A stretch of 64,000 nt of DNA from NCBI GenBank assembly GCA_049517675.1, contig JBEKRV010000011.1, positions 23,825-87,824 on the forward strand, read 5' to 3'. Source of the DNA: Bog-756 sp049517675. GTDB lineage: Bacteria > Actinomycetota > Acidimicrobiia > Acidimicrobiales > RAAP-2. Position numbers and translations under genes: made by a program. Positions 56,560 through 64,000 of the stretch are shown in pieces. A model generated the notes under the pieces. The model ran no database searches and was not told the DNA's origin. It saw only the letters and a list, made by a program, of their open reading frames with translations. Position 1 is the stretch's first letter, and the number at the start of each line of letters is the position of its first letter.

Positions 56560-58218
56560 TCAGGGCGTTGGATGTTTTGTCCCCGCGGTGACCGAGTTTC
56601 TACGCCGTTCGGCGCGTCGCTCCGACTCGAGCCGTTCGAGGTCCTCGACGCCGTAGTCGACGTGCGACATGGCTTCGGCGAGCAGTCGGTGACCGGCCCG
56701 GTCGGCGATCTGTCGGTGCATCTCCTGGGCCACCCACCGGTAGCTCGGGTGACCCTGGGGACCGGACCGCAGCTCGAGGAGGTGCATCGCCTCGCGCGCG
56801 TTCATCTGCATGGTGTACCTGATCCGGTAGGCCAGCGCGACGGCGTAGGGCGCCTGGTCCGGGAAGGTCGGCACCAGCGCCTCGTGGAGCTCGCGTGAGC
56901 GCTCCAGGGAGGTCACGTACCGGTCGGCGAGCCCGGCATCGGCCACCACCTCGGGCACGTCGTAGCCCAGCGCGGAGCCGAGGGCCTGCCACTCGATGGT
57001 CAGGATCCGGTGGCGCTGCAGGTCACGGAAGGCGCCGTAGTCGGTGACGACGTCGAAGCGGTAGTCGGTCCGCTCGAACGCGCGCCCCGGACGGTGGCGC
57101 CGGTTGGTCCGCTCCCCCACGTAGGCGGCGAGCAGCGACCGCTTCTCCTCCGCCCCGAGGAGGCGGACCCGGTCCAGGACCTCGGCCTCGGGACGGGTCG
57201 TGCGGGGTGCGCAGATGGCGGCGATCACCTTGTCCTCGCCTTCCGGGTCGAAGTCGAGCAGCTCGACCGTCGCTTGCCCGGACGGGCCGCCCACGTGGTC
57301 GGTCCCCGGGGCCACCAGATCGGGGAAGAGCTCCTCCACCATCCGCTCGGTGTCGCGCCGGGTGGCGGTCAGGTACGCACCCCATGCACCTCCCCGGTCG
57401 TCCCGGTCGACCCGCTGGAGGAACGAGGGGATCACCTTGCGGAGCTCGGTGAGCATCATGTCGGCGTACACCCGGGCCTCGGGAAGCGGGTGGGACCGCA
57501 TCCGGACCAGGAGCATCTCGTAGGACTGACCCGTGCCGTAGATGCCGACGTTCGACAGTGAACCGGCGGGGAGCAGGCCCCGCAGGGCGTCGAGCCCCTT
57601 GGCCCGGACGGCCTGTCGGTGCACGAAGTCCGAGTCCCCGGGCCGGCGCGGGTGGCGGGCCGCCAGCCACGCCTGGCTCTCCTCGAGCAGCTCGCCGTAG
57701 GTGTCGAACATCCGGTCCATGTCGCCGACGTACCGGGCTCCGAGCGGCGAGTCGAGCAGGCCCGGGTCGCGGAAGTAGCGGTAGTGCCCGGTCGAGAGCC
57801 GCTGGTTGTACGCGATGTAGCGGGTCGACTGCTCGAGGTAGGCCATGAGCCGCCCCCACTCGAGCACCTTGGTCAGGACGTTGGACGCCTGTTCGCAGGC
57901 GAGGTGCACGCCGCCGAGCTGGGCCACCGAGTCGTCCCCGTACTCGAAGAAGACCTTCTCGTAGAGGTCCTCGGCCCGCCGGAGCCCGACCGTGGCGTCC
58001 ACGCTGGCGTCACCGCTGATGTCGAGCTCGCCCACGAACTCGTCGAGGAACAGCCGGCGCAGGCTCTTGTGGGACCGCGAGTACCGGGCGAACAGGGCCC
58101 CCTTGACCACCTCGGGCAGGTTGACGAGCGCGAAGACCGGACGGTCGAGATTGGTGACGTACCGCCGCAGGATGTCGGTCTCCTCGGCACTGAACGATTC
58201 CACGGCGTAGGGGAACAT
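56560..58218 (-). CDS. thyX: Double-length FAD-dependent thymidylate synthase (ThyX) with two diverged halves
   Basis: Makes dTMP from dUMP with FAD and methylene-THF. This 552-residue protein is about twice the usual ThyX size (about 220-250). Each half looks like a ThyX domain. The signature RHRxxSxNExSxRY is split: the N-half has WGRLMAYLEQSTRY (121-134), keeping the E-x-S-x-R-Y part, while the C-half has RHRILTIEWQALGS (402-415), keeping RHR but not S-x-R-Y. The C-half also has NAREAMHLLELRSG (473-486). No thyA is seen in the window. ATG 58218 has TAGTGT 9 nt upstream. Long forms like this occur in several phyla by my recollection. Confidence 0.8.
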   Translation of the reverse strand: MFPYAVESFSAEETDILRRYVTNLDRPVFALVNLPEVVKGALFARYSRSHKSLRRLFLDEFVGELDISGDASVDATVGLRRAEDLYEKVFFEYGDDSVAQLGGVHLACEQASNVLTKVLEWGRLMAYLEQSTRYIAYNQRLSTGHYRYFRDPGLLDSPLGARYVGDMDRMFDTYGELLEESQAWLAARHPRRPGDSDFVHRQAVRAKGLDALRGLLPAGSLSNVGIYGTGQSYEMLLVRMRSHPLPEARVYADMMLTELRKVIPSFLQRVDRDDRGGAWGAYLTATRRDTERMVEELFPDLVAPGTDHVGGPSGQATVELLDFDPEGEDKVIAAICAPRTTRPEAEVLDRVRLLGAEEKRSLLAAYVGERTNRRHRPGRAFERTDYRFDVVTDYGAFRDLQRHRILTIEWQALGSALGYDVPEVVADAGLADRYVTSLERSRELHEALVPTFPDQAPYAVALAYRIRYTMQMNAREAMHLLELRSGPQGHPSYRWVAQEMHRQIADRAGHRLLAEAMSHVDYGVEDLERLESERRAERRRNSVTAGTKHPTP

Positions 58219-58230
58219 GCCTGTCTGACA

Positions 58231-60282
58231 CTAGGACGGGGACGGGTCGCCAGGCGCGGACCCCAGGGCGGCGGGGTCGTCGGCCCCGACGACGCCACGG
58301 CGGAGCAGCGCGACGGCCAGTTCGGCGCTGTCCCGGGTCCCCGGCACCTCGGCCACCTGGCCGATCTGGCGCACCAGGTCGATGATCTGGCGGACGTTGC
58401 GCACGAAGTCGCCGGGAGCCACCTCGGCGTCCCGGAGCACGGCGTCGAGGGTCCCCCCGGAGGCCCAGGCCACGACGGCCCGGGCCAGGCCGCTGTCGGG
58501 CCGCCGGGTCCGGCGCAGGCCCACCCGGCGCTCGTCGGAACGTAGACCGGCGGCGAGCGCGTCGACCATCGCCAGCCGCTCGACCACCGGTGCCTGGCGG
58601 GGCAGAGGAGGTTCGTCGCCGGTGCGGCGGGCCTCGAAGGTGAGTGCGGAGGCCACGCCGGCCAGGTGGGCCGGCTCCAGGCCGTCGAGCACCCCGCCGC
58701 GGAGCACCTCCGCCACCAGGAGGTCGGACTCGTGGTAGATCGCCGCCAACGACAGTCCGGCCTCGGTGAGGCTCCACCCCTCGAGGAAGCCCCGGTCGTC
58801 CAGGATGGCCAGGCGCCGGTCGAGCTGGGCCACGAGCGACTCCGACCCGGCCGGGGCCTGCCACTGCCCGTAGGAGGACTCCAGGAGGCTGTGGGCCTCG
58901 TCCCTCGTCCACCGACGGACCAGGTTGACGGCCAGGTTGTAGGTCGGGTGGAACGAGGACACCAGGTCGGGCGGGGGGGCGACCGCGGTACGGGCCACCA
59001 GGCCGAAGGTCGCGGCCTGGTTCCACAGGACGAAGGCGTGGCCCACGGTGTCGATGCCCCGGCGTCCGGCCCTGCCGGTCAGTTGCTGGTACTCGCCCGA
59101 GGTGAGGGCCGACGTGTCCGAGCCGCGGAACTTGGCGAACCGCTCCACCACGACGGTGCGGGCGGGCATGTTGATGCCGAGTGCCAGCGTCTCGGTGGCG
59201 AACACCACCTTCAGCAGACCCTCGGAGAAGCACTGCTCCACGGCCTGGCGGAAGGCGGGAACCAGTCCGGCGTGGTGGGGCGCCACCCCGGCCTCGAGGG
59301 CGGACGACCACGGGCCGTAGCCGAGGGTCCGGAGGTCGTCGTCGGTGAGGCGTTCGACGGCGGCCTCGACCAGGGTACGGATGCGGGCCCGTTCGTCGTC
59401 GGTCGTGAGCCGGACCCCGTCCTGGACGCACTGGCGGGTGGCGTCGTCACAGGCCGCCCGCGAGAAGATGAACGTGATGGCGGGCAGCATCCCGGCCGAT
59501 TCCAGGTACTCGACCACCTCGGTCCGCCGCGGCACCCGGAAGCGCTGGTGGGAGGAGCGCCTCCGCCGGTCGTCCAGGCGGAGCCCGTCCGGGTTTGCCG
59601 CCCCGTTGCGCAGGAGGGGCAGCACCGTGATCCCGTCGCGGCCCCGCTCGGCCACGGCGTAGTGGTGGTGGAGGGTGACCGGACGGTGGGTCTCGACCAC
59701 CACCCGGGTCGGCCCGCGGACCGAGGTGAGCCACCGCCCGAAGTCCCGGGCGTTGTTGACCGTCGCCGAGAGGCTGACGAAGGCCACCCCCGGTGGGGTG
59801 AGGACCAGCACCTCCTCCCACACCGAGCCCCGGTAGGGGTCCTGGAGGTAGTGCACCTCGTCGAGCACGACGACGTGGAGGTCGTCGAGCAGGGACGACC
59901 GGGCGAAGAGCATGTTCCGGAGAACCTCGGTGGTCATGACCACGACCGGCGCCCGGGGCTGGTGGGACACGTCCCCGGTGAGCAGTCCCACCCGGTGGGC
60001 ACCGTAACGGCCGGCCAGCTCGGCGAACTTCTGGTTGGACAGGGCCTTGATCGGTGTCGTGTAGAACGCCTTGCCCCCGCCGTCGAGGGCACGGGACACC
60101 GCGTAGTCGGCGACGAGGGTCTTGCCCGACCCGGTCGGCGCACTGACCAGCACCGACTCGCCGCGGTCGATCGCGTCCATGGCCCGGAGCTGGAACGCGT
60201 CGAGGCGGAACCCGACCTCGCGTTCGAACCGCTCCCTCGACCCCTCGCCCGCCGCCCGGGCGGCGGGTCGATCGGGGGTCAT
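58231..60282 (-). CDS. helY: Ski2-like superfamily II RNA helicase (HelY type)
   Basis: A 683-residue DExH helicase. Motif I APTGSGKT, Ia TPIKALSNQK, motif II DEVH, motif III SLSAT, motif V ATETLALGINMPA and motif VI QLTGRAGRRG are intact. The C-terminal part lies in the region of the winged-helix/ratchet domains but the chain is shorter than the about 900 residues of mycobacterial HelY. The ATG overlaps the tatC stop (ATGA), reproducing the tatC-helY link of mycobacteria. Role in RNA processing is likely. Confidence 0.88.
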   Translation of the reverse strand: MTPDRPAARAAGEGSRERFEREVGFRLDAFQLRAMDAIDRGESVLVSAPTGSGKTLVADYAVSRALDGGGKAFYTTPIKALSNQKFAELAGRYGAHRVGLLTGDVSHQPRAPVVVMTTEVLRNMLFARSSLLDDLHVVVLDEVHYLQDPYRGSVWEEVLVLTPPGVAFVSLSATVNNARDFGRWLTSVRGPTRVVVETHRPVTLHHHYAVAERGRDGITVLPLLRNGAANPDGLRLDDRRRRSSHQRFRVPRRTEVVEYLESAGMLPAITFIFSRAACDDATRQCVQDGVRLTTDDERARIRTLVEAAVERLTDDDLRTLGYGPWSSALEAGVAPHHAGLVPAFRQAVEQCFSEGLLKVVFATETLALGINMPARTVVVERFAKFRGSDTSALTSGEYQQLTGRAGRRGIDTVGHAFVLWNQAATFGLVARTAVAPPPDLVSSFHPTYNLAVNLVRRWTRDEAHSLLESSYGQWQAPAGSESLVAQLDRRLAILDDRGFLEGWSLTEAGLSLAAIYHESDLLVAEVLRGGVLDGLEPAHLAGVASALTFEARRTGDEPPLPRQAPVVERLAMVDALAAGLRSDERRVGLRRTRRPDSGLARAVVAWASGGTLDAVLRDAEVAPGDFVRNVRQIIDLVRQIGQVAEVPGTRDSAELAVALLRRGVVGADDPAALGSAPGDPSPS

Positions 60283-61025
60283 CGCAGGACGATCTTGCCG
60301 ACGACGATCGAGAGCTCGTAGAAGAGGTAGAGGGGGATGGCCATGGCCATCATCGAGAACGGATCCGAGCTCGGCGTGATGACGCCGGCCAGGACGACGA
60401 TGCTGACGATGGCCCACCGCCGCCACGACGACAGCTGGCGGGGCGTCACCACACCGGCCAGCTCGAGTGAGACCAGCACCACCGGGAACTCGAAGGTGAT
60501 CCCGAACGCCACCATCAGGAGCACGATGAGGCTGAGGTACTTGTTGGGGTCGAGGATCTGGGTGAGCGACGGCCCGCCGATGGAGTCGAGCCACTGCAAC
60601 GCGTGCGGGAAGATCACGAAGGCGACGACCGCACCCAGGGTGAACAGGGCGATGGTGGCCACCACGAAGGGGACGGCGTACTTCTTCTCCTTCGGGTTCA
60701 GCCCGGGGGTGATGAACCTCCAGACCTCCCACAGCCAGACCGGCGACGCCAGGAAGATCCCCCCGTAGGCGGCGAGCTTGACCCGCAGTGCCAGTCCGTC
60801 GAGCGGACCGGTGACGTAGAACCCGCAGTGGGTCGGCGCCACGTCGCAGTAGGGGCGCTTCAAGAGGGCGAGGATCCAGTTGTAGGCGAGGAAGGCGACG
60901 GTCGCCATGACCACGAACGCTACGGCCGAGACGATGACCCGTCGCCGGAGCTCGGTCAGGTGCTCGACCAGGGTCATCGCGTCCGGACGCGGCTTCTCGG
61001 TCCGTCGCTTCAACGACAGCGCCAT
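60279..61025 (-). CDS. tatC: Sec-independent protein translocase TatC
   Basis: The core of the Tat export system, which moves folded proteins. 248 residues with six membrane helices. Signatures: MTLVEHLTELRRRVI at the start (substrate-binding), and FEFPVVLVSLELAGV late. ATG 61025. Coupled to helY downstream; the tatB-like gene is 50 nt upstream. No tatA with the classical sequence is in the window, so the partner gene may be elsewhere. Confidence 0.95.
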   Translation of the reverse strand: MALSLKRRTEKPRPDAMTLVEHLTELRRRVIVSAVAFVVMATVAFLAYNWILALLKRPYCDVAPTHCGFYVTGPLDGLALRVKLAAYGGIFLASPVWLWEVWRFITPGLNPKEKKYAVPFVVATIALFTLGAVVAFVIFPHALQWLDSIGGPSLTQILDPNKYLSLIVLLMVAFGITFEFPVVLVSLELAGVVTPRQLSSWRRWAIVSIVVLAGVITPSSDPFSMMAMAIPLYLFYELSIVVGKIVLR

Positions 61026-61074
61026 CGTTACGCCCCTTCGCCCACGGCACCCGGTCGACGCGTGGGCATGCCCG

Positions 61075-61542
61075 TCAATTCATCGACGGGTCGTCCGGCA
61101 CGACCCGTCCGTTGGCCCTCACCCGGTGCACGGTCCCCTGGGGGTCGCTGATGACGATCCCGGGGATCGAGGCCTCCTCGTCGGCGCGGACGTCCCCCGA
61201 GGGCCGGTTGGTGGTCCCCGACACCTGGACCCCGTCGCCTTCGGCGTCGGGTGGCCTGGCGTCGGCCGTGGCAGGGGGCGTCGCGACGTTCTCGGCGGCG
61301 TGGGAGTCGGCCAGCGAGTCGAGGAACGTGATCGGCGAGCGCACCGCCTGGGTGATCCGGTCGGTCGACGGGAGGTCGGGGAAGGTCCCCCGGACGTCGT
61401 TCTCGAGCCGGTCGCGCAGGCGCCGGAAATCGCCCCACAGGGCCCCGATCTGCCGTGCCACCTTGGGCAGCTTGTCCGGTCCGAGGACGACGATGGCGAC
61501 GAACAGGACCACCAGGAGCTTGGCCGGGCTGAGGATCGTCAC
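61075..61542 (-). CDS. tatB: TatA/TatB-family protein, TatB-like
   Basis: A 155-residue membrane-anchored component of the Tat translocase. One N-terminal helix (LLVVLFVAIVVLGPDKLP, the LGPxKLP hinge is typical), an amphipathic helix, then an acidic/Ser/Pro-rich disordered tail and a short basic end. The FGPxK-type hinge reads LGPDKLP. Length fits TatB more than TatA. Start GTG 61542. Transcribed with tatC. Confidence 0.85.
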   Translation of the reverse strand: MTILSPAKLLVVLFVAIVVLGPDKLPKVARQIGALWGDFRRLRDRLENDVRGTFPDLPSTDRITQAVRSPITFLDSLADSHAAENVATPPATADARPPDAEGDGVQVSGTTNRPSGDVRADEEASIPGIVISDPQGTVHRVRANGRVVPDDPSMN

Positions 61543-61614
61543 CTGACCACTGTACCGGCGCCGGCGGTCCGGCGGCGTGCCGGGGGCGGCTCCCGTGGCC
61601 CCGCCGTGGGTCGC

Positions 61615-62349
61615 CTACAGCCCCTTGGCCTGGCTCAGCGGCCACACCACGGCCACCGCCCGCCCGACGATCAGGGACCGGGGGATCGGTCCGAAGAACC
61701 GGCTGTCCTCGGAGTCGGTGCGGTTGTCGCCCATGACGTAGTAGTCGCCCGACGGGATCTTGACCGGGCCCGGCATGTTGAACTGCGGGTACTGGTCGTC
61801 GGGCAGCGACGCGGTGTAGCTCTGCGGCCCCGGCGGCAGCCACGGCTCCGACAGCGGCTTGCACGCCGCGTAGTCCTGGTTCCTGCAGTCGATGTAGACG
61901 TGCCCGTCGTTGGTGGAGATGGTCTCCCCCGGCAGGCCGACGACTCGCTTGACCAGATCCGGATAGTCCTGCGCCTCGAGCGGGGGGCGCTTGAAGACGA
62001 TGATGTCGCCGCGGTGGACCGCGTGGAGGTCGTAGCTCAGCTTGTCGACCATGATGCGGTCGCCGACCTGCAGGGTCGGGACCATGGACGGCGACGGGAT
62101 GAAGAACGACTGGATCACGTAGGTCCGCAGCAGGACCGTGCACACCAGCACCGCCATCAGGATGATGGCCCACTCGATCACCCACCGGTAGCCGCCGCCC
62201 TTCGACGGTCCCTCGGTCAGGCCCCCCTCCGAATCCGCGCCCTCCGGTTCGGCCGTGGTCACGCCGCCGGATCCGAAGAGGGAGCCCTCGGGAACCCCCG
62301 TCGGGGTCGGGCCGCCGCCGGTCGACGCATCTGAGGGTTCGGTGGACAC
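61615..62349 (-). CDS. lepB: Signal peptidase I
   Basis: It removes signal peptides at the outer face of the membrane. 244 residues: an acidic/Gly-rich N-terminal tail, one membrane helix (about 57-77), then the catalytic Ser88 (IPSPSMVPTL) and the Lys134-Arg pair (LVKRVVGLPGE). GDNRTDSEDSR closes the family signature. GTG 62349 has TAGCGT 9 nt upstream. It sits between pafA and tatB, a spot that in mycobacteria is held by pafB-pafC. Confidence 0.95.
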   Translation of the reverse strand: MSTEPSDASTGGGPTPTGVPEGSLFGSGGVTTAEPEGADSEGGLTEGPSKGGGYRWVIEWAIILMAVLVCTVLLRTYVIQSFFIPSPSMVPTLQVGDRIMVDKLSYDLHAVHRGDIIVFKRPPLEAQDYPDLVKRVVGLPGETISTNDGHVYIDCRNQDYAACKPLSEPWLPPGPQSYTASLPDDQYPQFNMPGPVKIPSGDYYVMGDNRTDSEDSRFFGPIPRSLIVGRAVAVVWPLSQAKGL

Positions 62350-62405
62350 AGTGAGACGACGCTAGCCCACGCCGACGACGGTTCCCGCGCACCTCGCGAC
62401 ACCGC

Positions 62406-63764
62406 TCACAGGCCCGCGATCAGCTTTTCCACCCGTTCGTCCCTCGACTTGAACGGGTCCTTCAACAGCACGGTCCGCTGGGCCTGGTCGTTGAGCTTGA
62501 GGTGGACCCAGTCCACCGTGAAGTCACGGCGCTTCTCCTTCGCCCGCCTGACGAACTCGCCCCGGAGACGGGCCCTCGTGGTCTGCGGTGGCGTGGTCAT
62601 GGCCTCGGTGATGTCGGCGTCCCGGCACACCCGGTCGACCTGGTCGTGGCGCTGCAACCGGTAGTAGAGGCCCCGGGTGCGGTCCACGTCGTGGTACTGC
62701 AGGTCCAACAGGGCGACCGTCGGGCTGTGCAGCGGAAGCGAGTGCCGGTCGCGGTATCCCTCGATCAACCGGTACTTGGCCACCCAGTCGCACTCCCGGT
62801 GCAGGGACAGCGGGTCGGCCTCCAGCCCCTTCAGGCAGTGCTCCCACATGCCGAGGGCCCGGTCCTCCTGGAGCGACAGCCCGTGACGGTCGCGGAAGCG
62901 GATGGCCCGCTGGAGGTACTCCCCCTGGATGTCGAGGGCGCTCATCTCGCGGCCGTTCGCCAGTCGCACCGGTCGCCGGCAGGTGATGTCGTGGCTGATC
63001 TCGCGGATGGCCCGGATCGGGTTCTCGAGCGTGAGGTCGCGCATGACCGTCGAGGGGTCCTCGAGCATCCGCAGCACGATGCTGGTGGCCCCGATCTTGA
63101 GGAACGTGGCGTACTCGCTCATGTTGGAGTCGCCGACGATCACATGGAGCCGACGGAACTTCTCGGCGTCGGCGTGGGGCTCGTCGCGGGTGTTGATGAT
63201 GGGCCGGCTCCTGGTGGTGGCGGACGACACCCCCTCCCAGATGTGCTCGGCCCGCTGGCTCAGGCAGTAGACCGCGCCCCGCGCCGTCTGCAGGACCTTG
63301 CCCGCCCCGGCGAAGGACTGCCTGGTGACGAGGAACGGGATCAGCACCTCGGTGTAGTGGGCGAAGTCGTCCCGGCGGCTGGTCAGGTAGTTCTCGTGGC
63401 AGCCGTACGAGTTGCCCGCCGAGTCGGTGTTGTTCTTGAACAGGTAGATGTCCCCGCGGATGCCCTCCTCGCGCATCCGGGTCTCCGCCCCCTCGACCAG
63501 CGAGGCGAGGATCCACTCCCCCGCCTTGTCGTGGGCCACCAGTTCGGCGATGTCGTCGCACTCCGGAGTGGCGTACTCGGGATGGCTGCCGACGTCGAGG
63601 TACAGCCGGGCACCGTTCTCCAGGAACACGTTGGACGAGCGACCCCAGCTCACCACCCGACGGAAGAGGTAGCGGGCGACCTCGTCGGGGCTGAGCCGAC
63701 GCTGACCGCGCAGGGTGCAGGTCACCCCGTACTCGTTCTCCAAGCCGTAGATCCGCTTGTCCAT
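62406..63764 (-). CDS. pafA: Pup--protein ligase
   Basis: It attaches the prokaryotic ubiquitin-like protein Pup to lysines of proteasome substrates. Carboxylate-amine ligase signature at the start (GLENEYGV with the metal-binding glutamates), catalytic Asp57 in LDVGSHPEYATPE, and the NNTDSAGNSYGCHENYL and FKSRDERV ends. 452 residues, as usual. ATG 63764 is 7 nt from TACCGT, so probably leaderless. prcA/prcB, pup and dop are not in the window. Confidence 0.96.
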   Translation of the reverse strand: MDKRIYGLENEYGVTCTLRGQRRLSPDEVARYLFRRVVSWGRSSNVFLENGARLYLDVGSHPEYATPECDDIAELVAHDKAGEWILASLVEGAETRMREEGIRGDIYLFKNNTDSAGNSYGCHENYLTSRRDDFAHYTEVLIPFLVTRQSFAGAGKVLQTARGAVYCLSQRAEHIWEGVSSATTRSRPIINTRDEPHADAEKFRRLHVIVGDSNMSEYATFLKIGATSIVLRMLEDPSTVMRDLTLENPIRAIREISHDITCRRPVRLANGREMSALDIQGEYLQRAIRFRDRHGLSLQEDRALGMWEHCLKGLEADPLSLHRECDWVAKYRLIEGYRDRHSLPLHSPTVALLDLQYHDVDRTRGLYYRLQRHDQVDRVCRDADITEAMTTPPQTTRARLRGEFVRRAKEKRRDFTVDWVHLKLNDQAQRTVLLKDPFKSRDERVEKLIAGL

Positions 63765-63771
63765 TACCTGC

Positions 63772-63777
63772 ACGGTA
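63772..63777 (-). promoter_or_regulatory. Leaderless -10 element for pafA
   Basis: TACCGT (reverse of 63772-63777) ends 7 nt before the pafA ATG with no Shine-Dalgarno between. Confidence 0.5.
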
Positions 63778-63974
63778 CCGTGGGCCCGCCCCGCGCACGC
63801 GCCATGGGCCCGGAGCGTCACACGGGCGTCACGCACCGCACCCGGGGCCGGGTGGCCCGCCCCCGAACCCGATCCGTCGTCCTCAGTGACGATGGAACGG
63901 CTGGCGCCGTTCAGCAAAGGTTGATCCCGCGTGGGTCACCGTATCGGCGGTGCCACATACAGAAGGAGCCAGCC

Positions 63975-64000
63975 ATGTTCCATCGTCAGTCCAATCCTGC
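63975..64000 (+). CDS. Start of a gene cut by the window edge
   Basis: ATG 63975 with AGAAGGAG at good distance starts a frame MFHRQSNP that runs off the window. A TTGATC (63921-63926) and TATCGG (63942-63947) pair upstream might be its promoter. Nothing more can be said of its product. Confidence 0.55.

Overview
The window reads as chromosomal DNA of a high-GC actinobacterium, most likely of class Acidimicrobiia. Reasons: strong GC bias at third codon positions; frequent GTG/TTG starts with ATGA/GTGA/TGATG stop-start overlaps; a Pup ligase (pafA) next to tat genes and a HelY-type helicase; F420-type (DDN) nitroreductase-fold proteins; a DUF4193 protein; a maleylpyruvate-isomerase-like DinB protein; and a surface protein with 42-residue GYWLVASDGG repeats of a kind I associate with Acidimicrobiia genomes. 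No rRNA gene and one tRNA (Pro, GGG) were seen.

Layout. 1-6.1 kb: M50 protease, three multi-membrane GT-C-like proteins and trpS. 6.2-18.4 kb: a housekeeping block scpA-scpB-rluB-aroH-tyrA-aroA-cmk-plsC, then the minus-strand GT2 / HD-protein / ispH group, then a divergent PDZ-radical SAM (DUF512) protein, der and a small zinc-ribbon membrane protein. 18.5-22.1 kb: secreted SGNH hydrolase, a GlxA-type regulator coupled to a frameshifted DJ-1/PfpI gene, and a TetR-like regulator. 22.5-27.1 kb: an accessory island beside tRNA-Pro with visibly lower GC and different codon use, carrying an autoregulated XRE regulator - Ser/Thr kinase - TPR operon and a tyrosine recombinase whose N-terminus looks fused to a dimeric alpha-beta barrel domain. 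27.1-29.0 kb: HAD phosphatase, isochorismatase-like hydrolase, small alpha-beta barrel protein. 29.2-33.3 kb: a ferric-iron ABC transporter behind a consensus-like promoter overlapped by a DtxR/IdeR-like iron box. 33.5-36.8 kb: amidohydrolase, gamma carbonic anhydrase, and a coupled operon DUF2889 - lipoprotein - Ser-x-x triplet-repeat protein. 37-42 kb: FtsR/MerR-like regulator, PD-(D/E)XK-like protein, and glycine cleavage gcvT-gcvPA-gcvPB. 42-56 kb: a mixed set of small enzymes, the repeat surface protein and lineage-specific hypotheticals. 56.3-64 kb: a structured RNA candidate, a double-length ThyX, helY, tatC, tatB, lepB and pafA.

How it fits together: tight translational coupling marks functional groups (chromosome condensation with RNA modification, aromatic amino acid and nucleotide synthesis; iron uptake; glycine cleavage; Tat export plus signal peptidase). 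A recurrent TANNNT hexamer 6-9 nt before start codons suggests that leaderless transcription is the common mode of initiation. The most interesting items are the kinase/TPR island with its operator, the strict serine triplet-repeat protein, the complementary degenerate halves of the long ThyX, and the recombinase fusion.
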